Positions 17,394 to 25,198 of a DNA stretch of 53,511 nt are shown here, piece by piece (the stretch's first letter is position 1; each line of letters starts with the position of its first letter). The DNA is from Caldifarciminota bacterium (GTDB taxonomy: Bacteria; Hydrothermota; Hydrothermia; LBFQ01), in NCBI GenBank assembly GCA_015494805.1, contig WGAN01000131.1, positions 1-53,511 of the forward strand, read 5' to 3'. The position numbers were made by a program, and so were the translations under genes. Below the pieces are notes generated by a model. It worked only from the letters and a program-made list of their open reading frames with translations, had not been told where the DNA came from and did not search any database.

Positions 17394-18407
17394 TCAGAGG
17401 GGGAGGAGGGACTGGGCGACCACCGACGCCCTGTGGTCCCACGTGGGGAAGCCCTCCGCCGATACCTTCGCCGCCTCTCCCATCGTCTCCCGGAGGACGG
17501 GGTCAGTGGCGAGCCTCACGGTGTAATGGGCAAACTCTTCTACGTTGAAGTTGGAGGCGATGAAACCGTTCCACCCGCTCCTGATTATCTCGTCCGTGGA
17601 GTGTGCCTTAAAGGCCACGACGGGTACGCCGAGGGCGAGGGACTCCACGACGACGGCCGTCTTGTTGCCGTAGAGGTAGGGGGCGAGGACGAAATCCACC
17701 GCCGAGTAGAAGAGGTTCATCCTCTCGTAGGGCAGGGGGTCCAAGACGAATACCCTGTCCGGTGCCTCCTCCCTCATCTTCAGGACGGTAGGGAGAAGGG
17801 GGCCGTAGCCTATTACGGCGAGGCGGTAGGTACCCCTTGAGAGGCGGAGGATCTCCGGCAGGAGATGCGCTCCCTTGAGTTTGTTCAGGGCGCCGGCGAA
17901 ACCTCCGATGGGGCCGTTGAGGGGTAGTCCGAGTTGGCGTCTGGCCTCCAAGCGATCTATCCTGTCCCACGGGGGTTTGGGGACGGGTAGCAGTAGGTAG
18001 GGGCGGCCGTACCTCTGGGCTACGATTTCCCCCTTTGAGCCGTCGTCCGTTATGAGGTAGAGGTCGGCTCCACCCTTGAACGCCCTATCTACGGCCCTGT
18101 ACCTCCACCTGTGGAGGGGCTTAAAGACCTTCCTAAGTGGGAAGTACTCAAAGACTCCGTATATCGCCACCACCAACCGCTTTGCCCCGCTCCTCCTGTA
18201 GGCTTCCCTCGCTTTAGGGTAGGCCTTCTCCGACTGGGCAAACACTACGTCGTACTCACCTTTGGGGATGCCATCGTCGGGGGAGAGGACGTCGTACTCA
18301 AAGAAACCCTCCAACCTCCTTTTTAAAAACCTCACCTCCGGAAAACGTTTGCCCTCCCCCCTCCAATCCTCCGGCCAGGGGGTTACGACGAGGAGGCGGT
18401 GGCTCAT
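17394..18407 (-). CDS. Glycosyltransferase, GT4 (GT-B fold) type
   Basis: Encodes 337 aa. The C-terminal half has GGFAGALNKLKGAHLLPEIL, ALGVPVVAFKAHSTDEII and SGWNGFI, the donor-binding region of GT-B/GT4 enzymes with the usual Glu just before (VVVESLALGVP). The N-terminal acceptor half starts LLVVTPWPEDW. It should transfer a sugar from a nucleotide donor to a cell-surface glycan or lipid at the inner membrane face. Its start overlaps the stop of the small membrane protein gene upstream by 4 bases. Confidence 0.86.
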   Translation of the reverse strand: MSHRLLVVTPWPEDWRGEGKRFPEVRFLKRRLEGFFEYDVLSPDDGIPKGEYDVVFAQSEKAYPKAREAYRRSGAKRLVVAIYGVFEYFPLRKVFKPLHRWRYRAVDRAFKGGADLYLITDDGSKGEIVAQRYGRPYLLLPVPKPPWDRIDRLEARRQLGLPLNGPIGGFAGALNKLKGAHLLPEILRLSRGTYRLAVIGYGPLLPTVLKMREEAPDRVFVLDPLPYERMNLFYSAVDFVLAPYLYGNKTAVVVESLALGVPVVAFKAHSTDEIIRSGWNGFIASNFNVEEFAHYTVRLATDPVLRETMGEAAKVSAEGFPTWDHRASVVAQSLLPL

Positions 18408-18796
18408 TGTTGCTGGAGGGAGAAGAGGACGGCGAGCAGCCCCCCGACCACGGCCAGACCGCAGCCGCTTATGGCCACCAAGGTCTCCCCCACCCTTGAC
18501 TTTACGTCCCCGCTCCTGTCCAACTCTTTGAGGACGAGTTTCTCAAAGTACTCCGGGGTGTTCCGCGGGAGCTTTATGGCCTTAGGGGTCCTGTACCACA
18601 CCTTGTAGCCCGACGGGGTCACGACGTACCAGCGGCTGTGGTAAAGAATATATACCCCCGTGGAGTCTCTGTACATCTTCACATCGTAGTAATCGCCCTT
18701 GCTCTCCTTGTAGATCTTCTTCGCTACCCTCTTGGCCAAACTCTGCCAGTAAGCCGTGTCAGCGGGAGAAACACTCAAAAAGAGGAGGGTCAGCAT
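18404..18796 (-). CDS. Small membrane-anchored protein of unknown function
   Basis: Encodes 130 aa from the ATG at 18796, starting MLTLLFLSVSPADTAYWQS, a short signal-like segment. The C-terminus has one transmembrane helix (VAISGCGLAVVGGLLAVLF). The middle is Lys/Tyr-rich (YYDVKMYRDSTGVYILYHS). The frame is open 72 codons further upstream, but that stretch lies behind the TATAAT and antisense to the SPFH gene. It leads a two-gene operon with the glycosyltransferase. Family not recognised. Confidence 0.62.
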   Translation of the reverse strand: MLTLLFLSVSPADTAYWQSLAKRVAKKIYKESKGDYYDVKMYRDSTGVYILYHSRWYVVTPSGYKVWYRTPKAIKLPRNTPEYFEKLVLKELDRSGDVKSRVGETLVAISGCGLAVVGGLLAVLFSLQQQ

Positions 18797-18806
18797 ACGA
18801 GGACGT

Positions 18807-18812
18807 ATTATA
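18807..18812 (-). promoter_or_regulatory. -10 box of the small membrane protein/glycosyltransferase operon
   Basis: TATAAT on the minus strand, 10 bases before the ATG at 18796. It faces away from the SPFH promoter 26 bases to the right. Confidence 0.65.
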
Positions 18813-18815
18813 GGG

Positions 18816-18844
18816 TTGAGAGGGGCCGTATAGGACCGTATAAT
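18816..18844 (+). promoter_or_regulatory. Promoter of the SPFH/K+ channel operon
   Basis: TTGAGA (18816-18821), a 17-base spacer and TATAAT (18839-18844), then 10 bases to the ATG at 18855. It is the clearest -35/-10 pair in the window and overlaps the upstream region of the divergent promoter. Confidence 0.7.
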
Positions 18845-18854
18845 AGAACGCTCT

Positions 18855-19676
18855 ATGCGTAAGATTCCGAGCATATCGCTCCTAAGCGTCGCCCTCCTTT
18901 CCTGCGCCCAGATAGAGTCTGGAGAGGTGGGGGTCAGGAGTACCTTCGGGGTGATAGACGAGCGGGAGCTTCCCCCCGGAGTGCATCCCTTCGTACCCGG
19001 AGTACAGAGCATCTACGTCGTACCCGTCTACGACCTTACGTTGGACTTCGTATCCGAGGAGTCGGCCGAGAGGGGTCTGGACCCGATAGAGGCCCTGTCC
19101 AAGGACGGCCTGCCAGTGATAATAGAGGCGACGGTACGGTACGCCCTCGTACCTGATCAGGTGGCCGAGCTTATGATAGACTACGGCCGCCCTCTCCCCA
19201 CGACGGTGGAGAGGAAGCTCGTGGTGCCGACGGTTAGGTCGGAGATCAGGGACGCCGTCGCCCAGTACAAGACGAGCGAGATCTACAGTATGAGGCAGGA
19301 CTTCTCCCGCCTCCTCAAGGAGGCCCTCATAAACGCCCTGAAGAGGGAGAGCCGAATAGTGGTTAGGGACGTCTACGTCCGGAAGGTGAAGTTCCCGGAG
19401 AAGTTCTTAGAGGCCATAGAGAAGAAGCAGATAGCCCAACAGGAGGCCGAGAGGATGAAGTACGTCCTTGAGAAGGAGAAACTGGAGGCCGAGAGGAAGA
19501 GGATAGAGGCTCAGGGTATAGCCGAGGCCCAACAGATCATAGCCCGACAACTGACGAACCGGTACCTGACGTGGAAGTACCTTGAGGTGCTGAAAGACTT
19601 CGCCCGGAGCAAGAACCATACCGTAATCGTGGCGCCGTACGACCAGAAGCTAACACCCCTACTGAACGTCAGGTGA
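18855..19676 (+). CDS. SPFH/prohibitin-family lipoprotein
   Basis: Encodes 273 aa. The signal ends in lipobox LLSC, so this band-7 protein would be lipid-anchored, where most prohibitins use a transmembrane helix. GEVGVRSTFGVIDERELPPG to YALV is the SPFH domain (residues about 20-190). EAIEKKQIAQQEAERMKYVLEKE onwards is the expected charged coiled coil (about 190-240). SPFH proteins form membrane rings that organise other proteins. The stop overlaps the K+ channel start, suggesting they act together. Confidence 0.82.
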   Translation: MRKIPSISLLSVALLSCAQIESGEVGVRSTFGVIDERELPPGVHPFVPGVQSIYVVPVYDLTLDFVSEESAERGLDPIEALSKDGLPVIIEATVRYALVPDQVAELMIDYGRPLPTTVERKLVVPTVRSEIRDAVAQYKTSEIYSMRQDFSRLLKEALINALKRESRIVVRDVYVRKVKFPEKFLEAIEKKQIAQQEAERMKYVLEKEKLEAERKRIEAQGIAEAQQIIARQLTNRYLTWKYLEVLKDFARSKNHTVIVAPYDQKLTPLLNVR

Positions 19677-20644
19677 TGGGGAAGGCAAGTAAGGTACTCT
19701 ATCCGATCGCCCTGATGGTCATAGTGGTGGCCGTAGGGACGTTGGGGTACGTCCTGATAGAGGATATGAGGCCCTTTGAGGCCTTCTATATGACGGTCAT
19801 AACCATCTCAACCGTAGGTTTCGGCGAGGTCAAACCCTTGAGCGACGTCGGTAGGGCTTGGACCATCCTGGTGATACTGTTCGGCTGGGGTACTATCAGC
19901 GTCCTCATCACCCGCATCTTTGGGGCGGTGGTAGAGAGGGAGTTCCTGCAAATTTTCCGTATGAGGAGGATCAGGATGAGGAGAATGAAGGAGCATTTCA
20001 TAGTGTGTGGCTTCGGTAGGATGGGCAGGAAGGCGGCCGAGTTCCTCGCCAAGAGCGGAAGGGACTTCGTCGTCATAGACGTCAAGGGGGATAGGGTACA
20101 GGCGGCCCTGGAGATGGGCTACAACGCCATAGAGGGGGATGCGACGGAGGAGGAGACCTTGAAGAGGGCAGGGGTAGATAGGGCGAAGGGACTGGCAGCC
20201 CTTTTGGACTCGGATCACGCCAACCTGTACGTCGTCCTGAACGCCAAGAGCCTGAACCCCCGGCTCTTCGTGGTGGCTACGGCCCTAACGGAGAAGGGAG
20301 GGAGGTTGATAAGGAAGGCGGGGGCCGACAGGGTCATCCTCCCCTTTGAGTGGGCGGGGATGCGCATAGGACGCTTTTTAGTGCAGCCCGTGGTGAGCGA
20401 ATTCTTGGACGTCTATCAGATGCGGATAGAGGAGATAGTCCTGCGGGAAGGTTCCCCCTTCGTAGGCAGGAGCCTCAAGGACCTGTCCCTCTCCCGTAGG
20501 TACGGCGTCTACGTCATCGCCATAGTCAGGGGGGACGAGGTCATCCTCCCACCGGATCCCGACCTCCCCTTGAAGGAGGGGGACGTCCTCCTCGTCATAG
20601 GCAAGACCGAGAACCTGAAGGAGGTGGAGGGACTGGCCGCATAA
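19676..20644 (+). CDS. Two-helix potassium channel with RCK (TrkA-N/TrkA-C) domains
   Basis: Encodes 322 aa. The order is TM1 (YPIALMVIVVAVGTLGYVLI), pore helix, selectivity filter TVGFGE at about residue 47, TM2, then a cytoplasmic TrkA-N domain with GFGRMGRKAAEFL and a TrkA-C domain (about 235-322). This is the MthK-type layout, a ligand-gated K+ channel. The ATG at 19676 shares a base with the SPFH stop; a GTG one codon earlier is also possible. A bidirectional terminator follows. Confidence 0.92.
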   Translation: MGKASKVLYPIALMVIVVAVGTLGYVLIEDMRPFEAFYMTVITISTVGFGEVKPLSDVGRAWTILVILFGWGTISVLITRIFGAVVEREFLQIFRMRRIRMRRMKEHFIVCGFGRMGRKAAEFLAKSGRDFVVIDVKGDRVQAALEMGYNAIEGDATEEETLKRAGVDRAKGLAALLDSDHANLYVVLNAKSLNPRLFVVATALTEKGGRLIRKAGADRVILPFEWAGMRIGRFLVQPVVSEFLDVYQMRIEEIVLREGSPFVGRSLKDLSLSRRYGVYVIAIVRGDEVILPPDPDLPLKEGDVLLVIGKTENLKEVEGLAA

Positions 20645-20670
20645 AAAAGGGGGGGGCTTCGCCCCCCCTT
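20643..20670. terminator. Bidirectional rho-independent terminator
   Basis: Seven to eight G, a CTTCG-type loop and seven C (20649-20668). A6 lies on the left, giving T6 for the minus strand, and TT on the right. It serves the convergent K+ channel operon and the secreted-protein gene at 20688. The minus-strand direction has the better T-run. Confidence 0.85.
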
Positions 20671-20687
20671 AACCGCCGGGAGGTGCG

Positions 20688-22601
20688 TTATCTGACGATG
20701 AGCCTACCTATCTCCTCGCCGTTTCGGACGAAGTACACGCCCCTCGGCAGGCTAACCTTCCGGCTGCCCTTACCCTTTATCTCAACCACCTCGTACAACC
20801 TACCGCTCGCATCGTAGACCTTTAGGAGCTTGGGCGACCCTACGTTCCACTGGATCAGGAGGCCACCGGCTACGGCCACAACCCTTAGATAGTGCCTCTC
20901 GCCGGGCTTCTCTTCGGTGGCGGTACCCACGTTTATGGGGAAGCGGGAGAGGAAGCTGAAGGTTATGCGATCCCGCCCGTCATGGGCCTCCACCTTGACG
21001 TAGAGGGTGTCGCCGGAGGGGACGGAGGAGATGGTGAAGTAAGCCGTGGAGTCGGCGGCGATGCTGTCAGCCGAAACCGTGGTGTATCCGGAGGTCGTAT
21101 CCGTGGAGTAATGGAGGGTAAGGGTACCGAGGCTGTCAAAGTCGTATATCTTAGCCGTAACGACAGCGAGGGAGCCAGCCACGGGAGGGTTGGGAGTTAT
21201 GGAGACGTTCTCCACGTAGGGGGAGAAGTCGTTTATGTACCTCGGATAGAGCTGGTAGGTGGTGTTCCACTGACCGAGAACGCCCCAGACCTCAAGGACG
21301 CCGTCGGGGGCAGGGTTCCCGTCCACGTTAGTAGCACCGGCCACCCTAAGGACCCCCGTACCGCTGCCGTCCTGTATGTCGTAGTTGGTGTTGGAGGCGA
21401 AGGTTCCCGGATAGGATACCCACGTAAAGCCCCTTATGGCTACCAACATACCCTCGTAGGTCTCACCCATATCGGCGACGTTTATATACGCTGGCATAGG
21501 GGTAGCCCCGCTGTCTACCACCTCAAAGGCATCGGGGGAGATCTCCAGAAGGTTCCTGTACTCCGTTAGCTCTCCCCTGACGTACAGGACGTAGCCCGTA
21601 TCCACGGCTCCACTCATAGAGGAGCTGTAGATCACTATGCCGCTACTGACACCTCCCACCGGGGCGGTCGTGTCCTCGGTATATACGGCGCTTCCTATCT
21701 TACCTACGACGGTGACCTTCGTCTGGACGGTGTCGCCGACGGTCAGTCCCCTCACCTCGTACACCCTAAGGAAGCCGGCGATGTAGTATCCTACGGGCGT
21801 AACCGTCGTGTCTCCGGCGTCATCCACAGCAGCAGCGATGTAATACACCTTGCCGTAGCTCCCACGGGCGGGTATATCGGCCGTGAAGGTGTCCCCGGAG
21901 GTAGGGGTGGCAGACACTACGTTGAAGGTGGAGCCGTCAAAGGAGTACGCTACCCATGCCCCAACGATGGAGCCGTCGGGGTCGTTAGCGGTGAAGGAGA
22001 CCGTAACGGAGGTGTTGGTATCGGGGAACAGGGGAGACAGCCCGACGAGGTTGACGTCCGGCGGGACGTTCCCCAAGGGGGTACCCAAAACCGTTACGGA
22101 GTCAATGAGAAAGTACCTGTTCTGGGAAATGGTGAGCGTATCGTGGTCCACGAACTTCCAGCGGAAAATCACCGTATCCGGGCCAGACAGGAAGGAGAGG
22201 GGTAGGGCGATCCTTACGGGGGTATTGACGACCGCGCTGGCGCTGTCTAAGCTCCAAAGGTTGCTCCAAGTCGTCCCTCCGTCTACGGAGTAGTCAAGGT
22301 AGATGGTATCTTCGGAGGATGGGAAGGGGGGCTGGGTTCCGGGGAACTTGTAGTAGAAGATGAGGCTGTCAAGGGAGGCGAAGGAAACGGAAGGTGTGGA
22401 TAGGGTTGCCGTTCCGGTATCCCGGTAAGACCTCTTACCGGTTATTATGCCGGCCGATGCGGAACCGAATATGACCCCGCTGGTCCTCCTCTGCCACCTG
22501 ATGTAGTAGTTGGTGTAGGTGGTATCCCACCCTACGGGCGGGAAAGCCGTGCTTTCAAAATCCTCGTAGAGGAGCGTCGTTGCTACTACAAACGACAACA
22601 T
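20688..22601 (-). CDS. Large secreted multidomain protein with C-terminal sorting domain
   Basis: Encodes 637 aa. A short signal-like N-terminus (MLSFVVATTLLYEDFES) leads into a lectin/MAM-like jelly roll (about 10-175). Ig/fibronectin-like strands follow (about 180-275), then an OB-like segment around VQTKVTVVGKIGSAVYT (about 290-450), more Ig-like strands, and a C-terminal domain with LLKVYDASGRLYEVVEI and LPRGVYFVRNG. The last is the type A sorting-domain consensus of type IX-secreted proteins. No secretion genes are in the window. Probable cell-surface or extracellular role. Confidence 0.72.
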   Translation of the reverse strand: MLSFVVATTLLYEDFESTAFPPVGWDTTYTNYYIRWQRRTSGVIFGSASAGIITGKRSYRDTGTATLSTPSVSFASLDSLIFYYKFPGTQPPFPSSEDTIYLDYSVDGGTTWSNLWSLDSASAVVNTPVRIALPLSFLSGPDTVIFRWKFVDHDTLTISQNRYFLIDSVTVLGTPLGNVPPDVNLVGLSPLFPDTNTSVTVSFTANDPDGSIVGAWVAYSFDGSTFNVVSATPTSGDTFTADIPARGSYGKVYYIAAAVDDAGDTTVTPVGYYIAGFLRVYEVRGLTVGDTVQTKVTVVGKIGSAVYTEDTTAPVGGVSSGIVIYSSSMSGAVDTGYVLYVRGELTEYRNLLEISPDAFEVVDSGATPMPAYINVADMGETYEGMLVAIRGFTWVSYPGTFASNTNYDIQDGSGTGVLRVAGATNVDGNPAPDGVLEVWGVLGQWNTTYQLYPRYINDFSPYVENVSITPNPPVAGSLAVVTAKIYDFDSLGTLTLHYSTDTTSGYTTVSADSIAADSTAYFTISSVPSGDTLYVKVEAHDGRDRITFSFLSRFPINVGTATEEKPGERHYLRVVAVAGGLLIQWNVGSPKLLKVYDASGRLYEVVEIKGKGSRKVSLPRGVYFVRNGEEIGRLIVR

Positions 22602-22609
22602 AACCCCAC

Positions 22610-22615
22610 ATTATA
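22610..22615 (-). promoter_or_regulatory. -10 box of the secreted-protein gene
   Basis: TATAAT on the minus strand, 8 bases before the ATG at 22601, back to back with the RNA promoter at 22638. Confidence 0.65.
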
Positions 22616-22637
22616 AGGATGCTCGTTTCTTCCCCCT

Positions 22638-22643
22638 TATAAT
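22638..22643 (+). promoter_or_regulatory. -10 box of the candidate structured RNA
   Basis: A perfect TATAAT pointing toward the GC-rich RNA and CRISPR array. Expected transcription start is about 22649-22651. Confidence 0.6.
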
Positions 22644-22649
22644 GCCGGG

Positions 22650-22860
22650 TGAAGGAGGTATTAGAGGCCGAGCAAGTAGCGTAGCGAAGGGAGGCCGTAA
22701 GCCCGTCCCCGGGAGAGAGACAGAGGAGGCAGGGGAGGGGCAGGGAGCCGCCGGGGAGGTGTGCCTACAGCGGGTGGCCGCCTAAGAGCGGCCTATGGGA
22801 GGGACCGGCCCCAGTCTCGGCTGGGGGCTGTGAGGCACGCGGCGGCAGAGTTTTGGTGTA
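22650..22860 (+). ncRNA. Candidate structured RNA upstream of the CRISPR array (family unknown)
   Basis: About 210 bases, very GC- and purine-rich, without a credible long ORF and behind its own TATAAT. Helices found by eye: GGC/GCC (22693-22695 with 22701-22703); a closing helix GCCGCC/GGCGGC (22747-22752 with 22841-22846) plus GTGCC/GGCAC (22761-22765 with 22834-22838); inside it two hairpins, GGCCGC/GCGGCC (22776-22781 with 22788-22793) and CCCCAG/CTGGGG (22809-22814 with 22821-22826). That makes a three-way junction, followed by TTTT. It lacks the conserved sequences of RNase P, SRP RNA and tmRNA. An 11-codon GTG ORF (22649-22684) also starts 5 bases after the TATAAT. Ends are approximate. 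Confidence 0.5.
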
Positions 22861-22979
22861 TCAACTCGCGGGACGGGCTTATAAATTCACAAATTTTTAG
22901 AGATGCAAGACCGGAGGTTCAGCAAAAATCGGGGGAAATGGCGGGGTATAAGTTTGAAAATTATTTATCCGAAGCAACG
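22861..22979 (+). promoter_or_regulatory. CRISPR leader
   Basis: AT-richer segment directly before the first repeat, on the side with perfect repeats. It contains TATAAA (22880-22885) and TATAAG (22947-22952) as possible -10 boxes for pre-crRNA. No anti-repeat was seen. Confidence 0.6.
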
Positions 22980-25001
22980 GTCCGAAATCTACCTTGTGGA
23001 ATTTGAACATACCTATTTCTGGTCAAACTTTAAAATTAACGTAGATATAGTCCGAAATCTACCTTGTGGAATTTGAACATACCTCCACTTATTTTACCTC
23101 CCCTACGGCGTGCGGGTCCGAAATCTACCTTGTGGAATTTGAACAGGTTGTGGCGGTAGAGTGGAATCCTGTTATTGCCGCCTGTCCGAAATCTACCTTG
23201 TGGAATTTGAACATACATACTCAATATAGGTTCCCGTGGAACCGGAGGGGTCCGAAATCTACCTTGTGGAATTTGAACCTGGTTCGCTGAGTACTACAGG
23301 GAGGACATACGCCGCGTCCGAAATCTACCTTGTGGAATTTGAACGGAGTATCTACCGGTATAGAGGCTTGGGTGCTCTTGGGTCCGAAATCTACCTTGTG
23401 GAATTTGAACATGCTGTTCTCCCACACGATAGCGGTGCCGGGGATCGGGTCCGAAATCTACCTTGTGGAATTTGAACAAATTCTGTTGCAGAATTATAGA
23501 ATCCTCCATATACCGCGTCCGAAATCTACCTTGTGGAATTTGAACTCGGGATGCGGCCACCCATCCCCCCCTCTCCTCGTCCGTCCGAAATCTACCTTGT
23601 GGAATTTGAACTCAAGTGGTATCTGGGCCTGATCACCCGGCTAAAGGTCCGAAATCTACCTTGTGGAATTTGAACTCAAGTGGTATCTGGGCCTGATCAC
23701 CCGGCTAAAGGTCCGAAATCTACCTTGTGGAATTTGAACCACATCTGGACGAATACACGAAGCGCTTCATTCTTCTGTCCGAAATCTACCTTGTGGAATT
23801 TGAACTGTGGCGGATCGGTGGCACGATTGCCACCCCGCCAATGGTCCGAAATCTACCTTGTGGAATTTGAACCCCCCTCGTCGGATACCTTATAGATGCG
23901 GCCATACTCCCAGTCCGAAATCTACCTTGTGGAATTTGAACAGCTTGAACCCCTCTGATATAGTCCACCTTGATGTACCGTCCGAAATCTACCTTGTGGA
24001 ATTTGAACAATCTCTACCGCCATCGTATTTACACCCTCCAGTATCCGTCCGAAATCTACCTTGTGGAATTTGAACCTTTGATTGGGGGAAGGGTAGATGG
24101 TATGCTCCCGGTCCGAAATCTACCTTGTGGAATTTGAACTCAGGACGTTTTGAAGGGCTGTTTCGTCTATTTCGGCGTCCGAAATCTACCTTGTGGAATT
24201 TGAACCCAGATAAGTCAAGAGGTTACCGATTCCCGTATAACCTGTCCGAAATCTACCTTGTGGAATTTGAACGATATTCGGCTATCAAGGGCCATACCTC
24301 CGGGCGGGCGGTCCGAAATCTACCTTGTGGAATTTGAACGTATCTTGAGCGTCCTGTCAGACCAGCCGGACCTATTGTCCGAAATCTACCTTGTGGAATT
24401 TGAACCGCAGGAATTACGACTTAGGCTTCAAGTTGATTTACTGTCCGAAATCTACCTTGTGGAATTTGAACGGGGGCTTAATGCCCCCTGGGTTTTGTTT
24501 ACGCCTATAGGTCCGAAATCTACCTTGTGGAATTTGAACTTGGTAATTACTTCACTTTAGGCATTGTCTTTGGATTGTCCGAAATCTACCTTGTGGAATT
24601 TGAACATTGTGGGAGCATATCATATGTTAAATATGGCAAAAGGTCCGAAATCTACCTTGTGGAATTTGAACGCAACGTAGAAATGTGCGGTGCGGGTGGT
24701 CATCACGCGGTCCGAAATCTACCTTGTGGAATTTGAACAAGTACTACGAAATTACTAAAAAGACTGAATATCGCCGTCCGAAATCTACCTTGTGGAATTT
24801 GAACCGGACCACCGGGGCGTGGTATAGACAGAGGGGGCGGAGGTCCGAAATCTACCTTGTGGAATTTGAACCATCTTTGAAAAGGCTGGTCTCCCTGAAC
24901 CCCGCCTCGTCCGAAATCTACCTTGTGGAATTTGAACCAAACTTTATACTACGTACCGGTTTTGTGATAAAGGTCCGAAATCTACCTTGTGGAATTTGAA
25001 C
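22980..25001 (+). CRISPR. CRISPR array: 31 perfect 29-bp repeats, 30 spacers
   Basis: The repeat starts GTCCGAAATC, has TACCTTGTGG in the middle and ends AATTTGAAC. All 31 copies read identical by eye. Spacers are about 34-41 bases. The 3' end ATTTGAAC resembles the 8-base crRNA 5' handle of type I-B/III systems, and the repeat resembles the 29-base repeats of thermophiles such as Aquifex. With degenerate repeats at the right end, the leader is on the left and transcription is rightward. No cas gene lies within the window. Short ORFs reading SEIYLVEFE or FKFHKVDFG are translations of the repeat, not genes. Confidence 0.98.
23612..23710 (+). repeat. Duplicated spacer-repeat unit inside the CRISPR array
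   Basis: The 35-base spacers at 23612-23646 and 23676-23710 are identical, both starting TCAAGTGGTATC and ending CCGGCTAAAG. A whole spacer-repeat unit was therefore duplicated (or the same spacer was acquired twice). Confidence 0.95.
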
Positions 25002-25035
25002 AATACAGTGTTCAAGATCTCCGCCCCCTCATTCG

Positions 25036-25198
25036 GTCTCGAATCTACTTTGTTGAACCTGAACACGTACCCGTACTTCACATTCACGTTGAAAAAGGCG
25101 GATCCAACTTGTTGGAATTTGAACGGATAAGTGGAGACTTGGAGAATAAAATTTGTCAGCTTTAAATCTGCTTTAAATCTGCTTTGCAGAATTTTGAC
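25036..25198 (+). repeat. Three decayed CRISPR repeats at the trailer end
   Basis: 25036-25064 keeps GAATCTAC and GAAC with scattered changes. 25096-25124 keeps the 3' third (GGAATTTGAAC). 25170-25198 keeps AAATCT, CTTTG and GAATTTTGAC. Decay rises away from the leader, as expected for the old end of an array. The last copy overlaps the 3' end of surE. A short tandem TTTAAATCTGC lies at about 25161-25182. Confidence 0.8.

Noticed and set aside
22650-22860. RNase P RNA, SRP RNA or tmRNA as identity of the structured RNA
   Set aside because: The conserved GAAAGTCC of RNase P, the GGAAGG/AGCAG of SRP and the tRNA-like ends of tmRNA were not found; GGGCTTATA downstream only faintly recalls an RNase P segment.
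22861-22979. tracrRNA in the leader
   Set aside because: No sequence complementary to the repeat was seen, and the repeat type suggests Cas6-processed type I/III.
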